Assembly: GCA_937901805.1 (NCBI GenBank)
Contig: CALDJI010000216.1
Coordinates: 1-7,102, forward strand
Source: an uncultured Clostridia bacterium
Lineage (GTDB): Bacteria > Bacillota > Clostridia > Oscillospirales > Ruminococcaceae
Direction: 5' to 3'
Length of the DNA stretch: 7,102 bases
Each line of letters begins with the position of its first letter. The first letter of the stretch is position 1. The position numbers were made by a program, and so were the translations under genes. This document shows positions 1 through 6,210 of this stretch, piece by piece. The notes under the pieces are model-generated. The model did no database searches. It was given only the letters and a program-made list of their open reading frames with translations, and was not told the origin of the DNA.

Positions 1-76
1 CCATGTGCACCTAATTCAATTTTTAATGTGTCCAGAATCCTGGGTACATATCAATATTCAGCGTCCGCTTTTTTTC

Positions 77-1402
77 TTATTTTTCGTAACAAATCTGATA
101 AGTACCGTCTACATCCATGACAATACAGGTGTTATAAAATGCCTGTATCCCTTTTATCATATAATCGATGTCCTTGACTCCCGCCGTTTCATAACAGGAA
201 TGCATGGCCAGCTGTGCCAAACCGATATCTATCGTGTTGAGTGAGACATGGGCGTTGGAGATATTGCCCAGAGTAGAGCCGCCCAGCATATCTGAACGGT
301 TGGTAAAGGATTGGCAGGGGACGCCGGCCTCGCGGCAGATGCTCTTGAAGAGGGCGGCGGATACCGCGTCTGTTGTATATTTCTGGTTGGCGTTGTATTT
401 GATAACAATTCCCTTGTTCATTTCCACAAGGTTTGTCGGATCAGAAACGTCCATGTGGTTTGGATGGATGGCATGGGCGTTGTCAGCAGAGAGCATTAGG
501 CTGGAAGCGACCGCCGTGTGAAATTGCTCTTGTGTGCGCCCAAAAGCGGAGTTGATCCGGCCCAGGATATCCTGAAGAAAAGTGGAATCAGCTCCCTGTT
601 TGGTTCCGCTTCCGACTTCTTCATTGTCAAAGACGCAGTAAATAGAAGCACTCCGGGTATTGGAGGCATTTAAAAATGCCTGGAGAGAGGTATAGGCGCA
701 TTCCAAGTCGTCCAATTTGGGGCTGGACAGGAATTCTTCATTGGCTCCCCAAACGGTTCCGGGCATACGGTTGTATAGGAATAAATCCGTAGAAAGGATT
801 TCTTTTTCTTTTGCACCGCAGGAGTCTGCAATTGTTTTTAGAAAACACCCTTTTGCATTTCCGTCGCCAAACAGCGGAACCATATCCTTTTGTGCATTAT
901 AGGCGTATCCATCGTTCGCCTGCCGGTTCATATGGATTGCAAGGTTTGGAATCATAACAAGATCCCGGTCAATATTGACAAGACGGGTTTGGATTTTTCC
1001 GTTTTCCTCCGTTACCACTCGGCCGGCAACCGAAAGCGGGCGGTCAAACCAAGGGGCGCAAAGCATACCGCCGTAGCGTTCTGTATTGAGCTGTGTATAT
1101 CTGGCATTTCCCCGGCCGACTTCTAATTCTGCATTCTCCTTGATTTTAAAAGTAGGGGAATCGCTGTGGCTTGCGACAATGTGAAAACTGGAAAAATCGG
1201 GACAGGGGACTTTGAATGCAATAATGGAGGAAAGATTGCGCGTAACAAAATAGGATTTTCCAGCTTCCAGTTTCCAGCATGCAGATTCCTGTAATTGCAT
1301 AAATCCGTGGTTTGCCAGCTGGGTTTTTATCGTGTCGATGGCGTGGAAGCAGCTGGGCGATTTCTGGATAAACTCCAGCAGCCCTTTGGAATGATTTGAC
1401 AT
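77..1402 (-). CDS. apeB: M18 family metallo-aminopeptidase (aspartyl aminopeptidase type)
   Basis: Encodes a 441-residue cytosolic zinc aminopeptidase of family M18, which removes N-terminal residues (acidic ones in the best-studied members) from peptides as part of intracellular peptide turnover. The dinuclear metal site is complete: His79 and Asp81 in ASHSDSP, Asp231/Asp232 in SPKLDDLE, the catalytic and ligand pair Glu261-Glu262 in FDNEEVGSG, Asp307 in SADNAHAIHPNH, and the C-terminal His401 in LAMHSCYE. Length matches the usual 420-460 residues, so the gene appears intact. I chose the ATG at 1402 because AGGAG (rc of 1411-1415) lies 8 nt upstream; a GTG at 1411 in the same frame would overlap that site. 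It is divergent from the kinase gene and has its own near-consensus promoter. Nothing like a terminator is clear in the 76 bp after its stop. The family call is secure. The symbol follows the clostridial 'M18 family aminopeptidase 2' naming and is less certain, as is the substrate preference. Confidence 0.95.
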   Translation of the reverse strand: MSNHSKGLLEFIQKSPSCFHAIDTIKTQLANHGFMQLQESACWKLEAGKSYFVTRNLSSIIAFKVPCPDFSSFHIVASHSDSPTFKIKENAELEVGRGNARYTQLNTERYGGMLCAPWFDRPLSVAGRVVTEENGKIQTRLVNIDRDLVMIPNLAIHMNRQANDGYAYNAQKDMVPLFGDGNAKGCFLKTIADSCGAKEKEILSTDLFLYNRMPGTVWGANEEFLSSPKLDDLECAYTSLQAFLNASNTRSASIYCVFDNEEVGSGTKQGADSTFLQDILGRINSAFGRTQEQFHTAVASSLMLSADNAHAIHPNHMDVSDPTNLVEMNKGIVIKYNANQKYTTDAVSAALFKSICREAGVPCQSFTNRSDMLGGSTLGNISNAHVSLNTIDIGLAQLAMHSCYETAGVKDIDYMIKGIQAFYNTCIVMDVDGTYQICYEK

Positions 1403-1467
1403 AAAAAGCACTCCTTTTGTCTTTTATAGGGATCATATTCAATCAGTAACAAGATCAGTTTGTTTTC

Positions 1468-1496
1468 ATTATAGTGGTCAATTTTTCATCCGTCAA
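1468..1496 (-). promoter_or_regulatory. Sigma-A-type promoter of the M18 aminopeptidase gene
   Basis: Reading the minus strand, TTGACG (rc of 1491-1496) is followed after exactly 17 bp by TATAAT (rc of 1468-1473), an almost perfect vegetative promoter. Transcription would start near 1461, giving an untranslated leader of about 59 nt before the ATG at 1402. Seen directly in sequence; activity is inferred. Confidence 0.8.
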
Positions 1497-1709
1497 CTGT
1501 CCCTCTTTGGCAGCAGAGAGGAAGTGATTTGGCGGCTTCGGTGTGTTATTGAAAATTATGAAGGAGATATTTGAAAAATATTCATATTACTTAGGTGTGA
1601 ATTGAAATATTACCTGGAATTTTCTGATGAAATCAGGCAATAATTTTTAAGAAATGCAGGAGTAAAAAAGATCAGAATGCAGGAATCCTCCGCCCTGGAA
1701 GAAAGTAGC

Positions 1710-1738
1710 TTGAAAAAAAGTAACTTCAATGGTATAAT
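1710..1738 (+). promoter_or_regulatory. Sigma-A-type promoter of the kinase gene
   Basis: TTGAAA (1710-1715), a 17-bp spacer, then TATAAT (1733-1738) preceded by TGG, which makes an extended -10. The predicted start is near 1745, so the kinase mRNA would carry a leader of about 128 nt, long enough to hold regulatory structure. No other good promoter is visible closer to the gene. Confidence 0.75.
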
Positions 1739-1872
1739 AACCAAAAACAGCCATATAGTAAAAGTAATCAGGGCAATTCGTTTTGGGAAATACTGCAATG
1801 AAATAGAAACAATCACAATTCGCTTTTTGAAAATAAAGCATTGTGCAGGGCTTATATAAAGGGAGGCTACCC

Positions 1873-2988
1873 ATGAATACTCAGTGTAATTTTGATGTTC
1901 CAAGAAAAATTTTTGATTTGTTTTGCTGCGAAGGAGAAATTACAAATATCACTAAAAACAACAGCGGGAATATCAATCAGACCTATATTATCACTACGCA
2001 GGACGCGCAAAACAGGAAAAGGATGTATACTCTTCAGAAGGTGAATACCTATGTATTTTCGGAACCTGCGAAAGTGATGGAAAATATTGCGAAAGTAACG
2101 GATTATTTGTGTGATAAATATACCAAGCTCTATGGCTCTGCTGACAGAAGATGTCTGCGTGTCGTCCGCACCAAAACTGGTGAGATTTACCATAACAATC
2201 AGGAAGATGGCTTCTGGCGCTGCTTTAATTACATTGACTGCGCAAAGGGATATGATAAAGTAGAAAAAATAGAACATTTCTATATGGCTGGTAAGGCGTT
2301 TGGCGAATTCCAGAAAATCCTTGCAGATTTTGACGCCTCCGAACTTTATGAAACGATTCCGGATTTTCATAATACTCCGAAACGTATGGAAACTTTCCGC
2401 AAATCTGTAGAACAGGACAAAGCCGGCCGCGCCGAAAGCGTGAAGGAGGAAATTGACTTTATTCTCGCCAGAGCAGAACGGGCCGGCAAAATCCAGCAGA
2501 TGCTGGATGCGGGGACAATGCCCCTGCGCGTCACGCATAACGATACCAAGCTGAATAATGTTCTGATTGATGACAACACGGACGAGGCAATCTGTGTCAT
2601 TGATCTGGATACTGTCATGCCGGGGACTTCTGTCATTGATTTTGGCGACGCTGTCCGTTTTGGGGCAAGCACCGGCGTGGAAGATGAACCGGATCTCTCA
2701 AAGGTTTCTCTGGATTTGAATCTCTATGAGCTCTTCACTAAAGGATTTGTCGGAGAAGTTACCGGGTTTCTGACAGAGACGGAAATTGATAATTTGCCGC
2801 TTGGCGCCTATACGGTCACTTTGGAATTGGCTTCCCGTTTTCTGGCAGATTATCTGGACGGCGACCTCTATTTTAAAACCACTATGCCGGATCATAATCT
2901 AATCCGCACCAGGACCCAGCTGAAATTGGTTCGGGAAATGGAAGAAAAATGGGATACTATGAACGAAATAGTCCAAAAAAATAAATAA
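1873..2988 (+). CDS. APH-fold sugar kinase, N-acetylhexosamine 1-kinase-like
   Basis: A 371-residue cytosolic phosphotransferase of the aminoglycoside phosphotransferase/choline kinase fold. The N-terminal lobe has a Gly-containing loop (SGNINQTY, 31-38) and LQKVNTYVF (54-62), a phrase typical of the N-acetylhexosamine 1-kinase (NahK) branch. The C-terminal lobe has the Brenner-type catalytic loop THNDTKLNN (221-229, catalytic Asp224) and the metal-binding CVIDLDTVMPG (Asp244, Asp246). Length is as expected for the NahK branch. Known members phosphorylate N-acetylhexosamines at C1 with ATP, in salvage of mucin or milk-oligosaccharide sugars; here the acceptor is inferred from sequence phrases only. 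ATG 1873 is chosen because GGGAGG (1861-1866) lies 6 nt upstream. No phosphorylase, epimerase or nucleotidyltransferase partner is adjacent, and a terminator follows at once, so the gene stands alone. It could instead be a kinase for another sugar or alcohol. Confidence 0.87.
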   Translation: MNTQCNFDVPRKIFDLFCCEGEITNITKNNSGNINQTYIITTQDAQNRKRMYTLQKVNTYVFSEPAKVMENIAKVTDYLCDKYTKLYGSADRRCLRVVRTKTGEIYHNNQEDGFWRCFNYIDCAKGYDKVEKIEHFYMAGKAFGEFQKILADFDASELYETIPDFHNTPKRMETFRKSVEQDKAGRAESVKEEIDFILARAERAGKIQQMLDAGTMPLRVTHNDTKLNNVLIDDNTDEAICVIDLDTVMPGTSVIDFGDAVRFGASTGVEDEPDLSKVSLDLNLYELFTKGFVGEVTGFLTETEIDNLPLGAYTVTLELASRFLADYLDGDLYFKTTMPDHNLIRTRTQLKLVREMEEKWDTMNEIVQKNK

Positions 2989-3001
2989 GTACAGTTTGCT
3001 G

Positions 3002-3033
3002 AAAAGCCGTCCGGATTTTCCGGACGGCTTTTT
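3002..3033 (+). terminator. Intrinsic terminator after the kinase gene
   Basis: A perfect 14-bp stem (3002-3015 with 3019-3032) whose core is GCCGTCCGGA/TCCGGACGGC closes a TTT loop and runs into a T tract. It starts 14 nt after the kinase stop codon and separates the kinase from gldA. Confidence 0.93.
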
Positions 3034-3090
3034 GTTCGTTCTGTAATAATCTTTCTTTGGAAAAAGGAAGAGATTTGTTGCTTTTTAAGC

Positions 3091-3119
3091 TTGTTAAGTA
3101 AAACTGAAAGTACTATATT
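3091..3119 (+). promoter_or_regulatory. Sigma-A-type promoter of gldA
   Basis: TTGTTA (3091-3096), a 17-bp spacer, then TATATT (3114-3119). The start would fall near 3126, leaving a leader of about 28 nt. This also argues against the in-frame TTG at 3091 and ATG at 3121 as starts for gldA, since both would lie upstream of the transcript. Confidence 0.7.
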
Positions 3120-3153
3120 AATGGTAAAGAAAAAGAGAACGGAGTTGGGTTCA

Positions 3154-4242
3154 ATGCTGAAATTAATGCGTGCACCATCCAAATATGTACAGGGAAAAGA
3201 CGCGCTGCTTGAGCTGTACGAAAATGTAAAGGACTTAGGGAATTCTTTTTTGTTCATCTGTTCAAAAAGCGGATACCGGGTTGCAAAGGAAAAAATTGAA
3301 AAAAGCTTTGCGGCAGGCAATGCTGCTGCTCGCTTTGAGATTTTTGGGGGAATCAGTTCTACCGGAGAAATTGAAAAAATGAGAAAAATTGCCCGGGAAA
3401 ACCATATCGAGGTGATTGCAGCCATCGGCGGAGGAAGTGCAATCGATACGGCGAAAGCGACCGCTTACTATGAAGGCCTTCCGGTAGTGGTGATCCCGAC
3501 TGTCTGCGCAACCGATGCTCCCTGCACGGGGTTATCGGTTATTTATCACGATGACGGCAGCTTTTCCAATTATATTTTCTATCCAAAGAATCCGGACGCA
3601 GTGATTGTGGATACTGCAATCATTGCAAAATCTCCGGTACGTTTCCTGGTCGCGGGCATGGGGGATGCACTGGGAACGTATTTTGAAGCGCGGGCTTGCC
3701 TTGCATCCGGAGCCCCCAGCCTGGAAAATGGGGGAATTACCAAATCCGCTATGGCCCTGTGCGAGCTCTGCTATGAAACGTTGCTTACAGATGGATATAA
3801 GGCGAAAATTTCTGTGGAGCAGGGGCTGCTTACGCCAGCAGTGGAAAGCATTGTGGAAGCCAATACGTATCTCAGCGGCGTAGGCGCAGATAATGGCGGT
3901 CTTGCAGTTTCCCACTCGGTTTATAATGGTTTTACTGCATTGGAAGAATGTGAAAAGACCATGCACGGCGAATTGGTTGCTTTTGGAACAATCGCACAGT
4001 TGGTTCTGGAAAATGCACCGATGGAAGAAATCGAAGAAGTCATTGCGTTTTGTGTCTCTGTCGGTTTGCCGATTACGCTCAAACAGATCGGCGTCACAGA
4101 AGAATCGCGCGTTATGATTGCGGCAGAAAAAGCTTGTTCGGAAGGGGAATCCATTCACAATATGCTTGGTGACGTCACCCCTGTACAGCTCTATGATGCC
4201 ATTTTAACTGCTTCCAGGATCGGCGAAGGATATCTTTCCTGA
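3154..4242 (+). CDS. gldA: Glycerol dehydrogenase (iron/zinc-containing alcohol dehydrogenase family)
   Basis: A 362-residue cytosolic NAD+-dependent dehydrogenase that interconverts glycerol and dihydroxyacetone. The N-terminal Rossmann-like domain carries GGGSAIDTAK (92-101), which holds the NAD pyrophosphate, and the family phrase ATDAPCTGLSV (119-129). The C-terminal helical domain supplies the metal ligands Asp171 (GMGDALGTYFEA), His254 (VSHSVYNG) and His271 (MHGELVAFG), close to the zinc ligands of Bacillus stearothermophilus glycerol dehydrogenase (Asp173, His256, His274). Length is standard (about 360-370). ATG 3154 is chosen because GGAG (3141-3144) sits 9 nt upstream and the promoter start is about 3126. 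No dihydroxyacetone kinase, glycerol dehydratase or glycerol transporter is adjacent, so its pathway partner lies elsewhere. Some clostridial paralogues act on other small polyols or hydroxyketones, so the exact substrate is an inference. It converges on the XRE-cupin gene and shares its terminator. Confidence 0.93.
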   Translation: MLKLMRAPSKYVQGKDALLELYENVKDLGNSFLFICSKSGYRVAKEKIEKSFAAGNAAARFEIFGGISSTGEIEKMRKIARENHIEVIAAIGGGSAIDTAKATAYYEGLPVVVIPTVCATDAPCTGLSVIYHDDGSFSNYIFYPKNPDAVIVDTAIIAKSPVRFLVAGMGDALGTYFEARACLASGAPSLENGGITKSAMALCELCYETLLTDGYKAKISVEQGLLTPAVESIVEANTYLSGVGADNGGLAVSHSVYNGFTALEECEKTMHGELVAFGTIAQLVLENAPMEEIEEVIAFCVSVGLPITLKQIGVTEESRVMIAAEKACSEGESIHNMLGDVTPVQLYDAILTASRIGEGYLS

Positions 4243-4249
4243 GTGTATG

Positions 4250-4296
4250 TATAAAAATTCCCCGGTATGTCATCCACATACCGGGGAATTTTTATA
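4250..4296. terminator. Bidirectional intrinsic terminator between gldA and the regulator
   Basis: A perfect 21-bp inverted repeat (4250-4270 with 4276-4296) around a 5-nt loop CATCC. Its core is AATTCCCCGGTATGT, flanked by A5 on the left and T5 on the right, so it can terminate both converging transcripts. It begins 8 nt after the gldA stop. The last Ile codon and the TAA of the regulator (4292-4297) lie within or at the edge of the stem, so this hairpin is partly coding. Confidence 0.92.
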
Positions 4297-4846
4297 TCGT
4301 ATGAATTTCAATTACCAGGATGGAACCTTTGAGAGATCCAATGTTTTCCCATTGGTGCATAACCGAACTGGAATAGGAGATCGTATCCCCCTTTTTTAAT
4401 GTATAGATGGCTGGGGATTCCTCCGCCAGATACAAATGGAATTCCCCTTCCAAAACCATGGCGTATTCCACTCCGCTGTGGCAGTCGAATTTATTGGCCA
4501 TACCGCTTTCAATATCCAAACGGTATCCTTCCATTGGCAGGGGGGCTTTCGAACGAGCAAGAGGATAAAATTCAATTCCCGGTTCAATTGTAGGAGATTT
4601 CCGCGTACTATTTACATTTACGACGGGGGCCGCTTCTTCGCGGGGGAGAAGATCGGAAAGGGTTTTCCCATATAGATCCAGGAGCTTGTGGATATTTTGC
4701 AGGCTGATCCCACTTTTTCCATTTTCCACCATACTTAAAAAAGCAACGCTTACGCCGGCCTTTTCAGCAACTTCTGACAGGGTAATACCCTGTTCTTTTC
4801 GAAAACTCTGAAGAATCCGACCTACAAATTCCTGATGAAATTCCAT
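4292..4846 (-). CDS. XRE-family transcriptional regulator with C-terminal cupin domain
   Basis: A 184-residue DNA-binding regulator. Residues about 10-68 form an XRE/Cro-type helix-turn-helix (GITLSEVAEKAGVSVAFLSMVENGK). After a linker, residues about 108-184 form a single cupin_2 barrel with HSGVEYAMVLEGEFHLYL (123-140) and LKKGDTISYSSSVMHQWEN (150-168). Proteins of this build (PuuR-like and relatives) bind a small metabolite in the cupin and usually control a neighbouring metabolic or transport gene. The start ATG 4846 has AGGAG (rc of 4856-4860) 9 nt upstream, and the helix-turn-helix begins at the usual place; the frame stays open to 4909, but that extension would cover the -10. Target and ligand are unknown. 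The gldA gene is convergent, so control of gldA would have to act in trans. The rightward flank holds no intact gene; autoregulation is plausible. Confidence 0.92.
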   Translation of the reverse strand: MEFHQEFVGRILQSFRKEQGITLSEVAEKAGVSVAFLSMVENGKSGISLQNIHKLLDLYGKTLSDLLPREEAAPVVNVNSTRKSPTIEPGIEFYPLARSKAPLPMEGYRLDIESGMANKFDCHSGVEYAMVLEGEFHLYLAEESPAIYTLKKGDTISYSSSVMHQWENIGSLKGSILVIEIHTI

Positions 4847-4880
4847 ACCCACGGTCTCCTCTATGACTGAAGATAAAATC

Positions 4881-4909
4881 AGTATAACACTGTAAAAATA
4901 TATTTTCAA
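4881..4909 (-). promoter_or_regulatory. Sigma-A-type promoter of the XRE-cupin regulator
   Basis: On the minus strand TTGAAA (rc of 4904-4909), a 17-bp spacer, then TATACT (rc of 4881-4886) preceded by TGT, an extended -10. The start near 4874 gives a leader of about 28 nt to the ATG at 4846. Confidence 0.78.
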
Positions 4910-4935
4910 CTTTGTTTAGGTTTTTTTGATTTTTC

Positions 4936-4954
4936 TTTTGACAATTTGTAAAAA
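4936..4954. promoter_or_regulatory. Candidate operator dyad overlapping a rightward -35-like element
   Basis: TTTTGACAATTTGTAAAAA is a 19-bp dyad centred on T4945 with a single mismatched pair (4940/4950). It includes TTGACA (4938-4943), a consensus -35 pointing right. The best following -10, TATAAA at 4958-4963, is only 14 bp away, so the rightward promoter is doubtful. The dyad lies 27 bp upstream of the regulator's own -35, so binding here could affect either direction. The link to the XRE protein is inferred from position only. Confidence 0.35.
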
Positions 4955-4981
4955 ACATATAAAATTGGCATAACTGAGTGA

Positions 4982-5431
4982 TTGAAATGCCTTGTCACAA
5001 GAGCATTCACCGATCCTTTTGCGGCTGTCCCGATTGGAATTTTGCATCCGTTTTTGAAAAGGATGTGTTTTAACAAGGATATCTTATACTGGGAGCCCTA
5101 TACGGATAACCGCTTGTCCGGGTTTCCTGGTATGGGATTTCGTACGGAATGGTTTGTCCTGATTCCTGTCGGATATCAAGATGATGTAGAAATCCCATGT
5201 GGGATTCCAAATCAATTTTAACGTCTGCATTTACTGCTGAAGGGATGGATCGTCCATCATTTTTTGGGGTATCGAAGCGTCCTCATTGCGTACAAATTCC
5301 AGGGTGCAAACTGACGGTTGGAAATGCAGGACTTCATAAAACAGGAAGTTTTTCTATTAGGAACGTTGTACCGCCGTTTTCCGATTCCGTTATACAGCAG
5401 AACGAGCCAAAGAGATCCTTTCGGAGTATCA
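4982..5431 (+). pseudogene. Possible decayed reading frame, unrecognised
   Basis: One plus-strand frame stays open from a TTG at 4982 for about 150 codons apart from two stops, a TAA at 5219-5221 and a TGA at 5312-5314, and ends at TAG 5432-5434. The pieces read as plausible protein (for example WFVLIPVGYQDDVEIP, GYRSVLIAYKFQGAN, and LLGTLYRRFPIPLYSR) with many aromatic residues, but I recognise no family and there is no good ribosome binding site. Competing frames in the same stretch also stay open for 60-95 codons on either strand, which weakens the case. It could equally be non-coding DNA. Confidence 0.2.
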
Positions 5432-5457
5432 TAGGCGGCGGAAACCATTTTCAAATA

Positions 5458-5487
5458 GTGACAGGAAGTCTGCGAATATGATATACT
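5458..5487 (+). promoter_or_regulatory. Probable promoter upstream of the DUF6506 gene
   Basis: GTGACA (5458-5463), an 18-bp spacer, then TATACT (5482-5487) in the context ATATGATATACT. The start would be near 5494, giving a leader of about 216 nt to the ATG at 5710. A weaker alternative closer to the gene, TTGTGG (5602-5607) with CATAAA (5623-5628), has only a 15-bp spacer. Confidence 0.45.
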
Positions 5488-5709
5488 AAAAAGCGGGATT
5501 TTCCTGTTTGGTCAGGATCTGTCTGGAAATGGTGCATTCTAAAAGTGCCGCCGTGAAGATGACAGGAATCCCATATTGAATAAAGAACAAAAATTTCGTT
5601 TTTGTGGTATTGTATTTGCCTGCATAAAAGACATTGGTTTCAGAAAATAAGCATTGCGCAGTTTTTGAACAAAAAATGAAAAACGATCGTGTTATTGGGA
5701 GGAAAACGC

Positions 5710-5997
5710 ATGAAATTCGCATTTCTGATCATGGGAAATTTTGATTCCGGCCGGGATAGAGTGTGCTTTGAGGATGGAAATACCTGGATGATTGGCGTGT
5801 CCAGTCTCAGAGAAGCCTGCCGGGAAGCACAGGCGCTGGCTGAGCAGGGGGTATCCTGCATCGAGTTGTGCGGGGCCTTTGGAGAAACGGGCGCGAAGGC
5901 GGTCATCGAGGCAACCGGTGGGAAACTTCCGGTAGGATATGTGGTCCATCTTCCAGAGCAGGATCCGCTTTTTGACGCTGTATTCGGCGCCAATTGA
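5710..5997 (+). CDS. DUF6506 family small protein, function unknown
   Basis: A 95-residue soluble protein, with no signal peptide or membrane segment, resembling the uncharacterised DUF6506 family (about 90-110 residues in bacteria). Visible order: an N-terminal beta strand MKFAFLIMG, a short strand around NTWMIGV (24-30), a helix SLREACREAQALAEQG (32-47), then the most family-like part, SCIELCGAFGETGAKAVIEATGGKLPVGYV (49-78). The Gly-rich GAFGETGAKA after a strand ending ELC suggests a phosphate- or nucleotide-binding loop, but that is my inference. GGGAGG (5697-5702) lies 7 nt before ATG 5710; the upstream in-frame GTG at 5689 would overlap this site. It stands alone between two promoter-containing gaps. 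No partner or substrate can be named. Confidence 0.8.
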   Translation: MKFAFLIMGNFDSGRDRVCFEDGNTWMIGVSSLREACREAQALAEQGVSCIELCGAFGETGAKAVIEATGGKLPVGYVVHLPEQDPLFDAVFGAN

Positions 5998-6142
5998 CAG
6001 GAGATTTTGTTTCACGGAGATCCGAAATAACCGAATATCCCGGCGGGTCAGTTTCAGTGGTTCTGCTGTTTGAGCGCTGATGCTCCCAAAATAGTAAGGC
6101 TTTGGCTTTCTGCATTCGCTGGATGATTCTCTGCGGGAAATA

Positions 6143-6151
6143 TGGTATACT
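6143..6151 (+). promoter_or_regulatory. Extended -10 promoter of the ComEA-like gene
   Basis: TGG directly followed by TATACT (6146-6151) in the context ATATGGTATACT forms an extended -10. No good -35 is visible at 16-18 bp, which extended -10 promoters tolerate. The start near 6158 gives a leader of about 53 nt to the ATG at 6211. The surrounding sequence resembles that at the DUF6506 promoter. Confidence 0.5.
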
Positions 6152-6210
6152 GTGGACGGGATTTTACCAAAACAGGACGATCAAAAGGCGTTATGCCAAG
6201 GAGTGCAAAT

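Larger units (their letters stand above)
1403..1872. other. Divergent intergenic region between aminopeptidase and kinase genes
   Basis: This 470-bp AT-rich stretch holds no credible gene. It carries the leftward promoter at 1468-1496 and the rightward promoter at 1710-1738, plus a rightward leader of about 128 nt. A 60-codon plus-strand frame (1677-1859) runs through the rightward promoter and has no ribosome binding site. A weak hairpin, CCTCT/AGAGG (1502-1506 with 1517-1521), lies between the promoters. The leader contains two near-identical CAATTCG-type elements (1774 and 1816), and CTGCAATG (1793-1800) can pair with CATTGTGCAG (1839-1848) with a two-base bulge just before the ribosome binding site. 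Confidence 0.6.
4980..5709. other. Gene-poor stretch, 730 bp, no intact gene
   Basis: Between the regulator's promoter region and the DUF6506 gene I find no frame with both a convincing start and a recognisable product. It contains the possible decayed frame (4982-5431), a 16-bp palindrome AATCCCATGTGGGATT (5191-5206), a promoter-like site at 5458-5487, and a downstream leader of over 200 nt with mutually exclusive hairpins around 5495-5572. Such a length without a gene is unusual against the compact spacing elsewhere in the window. Confidence 0.55.

Noticed and set aside
204..1126. Several plus-strand open frames of 60-105 codons
   Set aside because: They lie antisense within the intact M18 aminopeptidase gene, have no ribosome binding sites and no recognisable product.
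1677..1859. 60-codon plus-strand frame in the leader of the kinase gene
   Set aside because: It spans the TTGAAA-17-TATAAT promoter, so it would not be transcribed whole, and it has no ribosome binding site.
1867..2538. Minus-strand frame of 223 codons
   Set aside because: It is fully antisense to the kinase, whose catalytic motifs are intact, and its translation shows no family features.
3532..4158. Minus-strand frame of 208 codons
   Set aside because: It is antisense to gldA and rich in Cys, His and Arg, as expected from reading that gene backwards.
5257..5454. Minus-strand 65-codon frame (MKMVSAAYDTPKGSLWLVLL...)
   Set aside because: Protein-like at first sight, but no ribosome binding site, no family recognised, and it competes with two other open frames over the same bases.
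5486..5722. Minus-strand 78-codon frame with a hydrophobic patch
   Set aside because: It starts inside the DUF6506 gene and crosses its ribosome binding site; no ribosome binding site or family match of its own.
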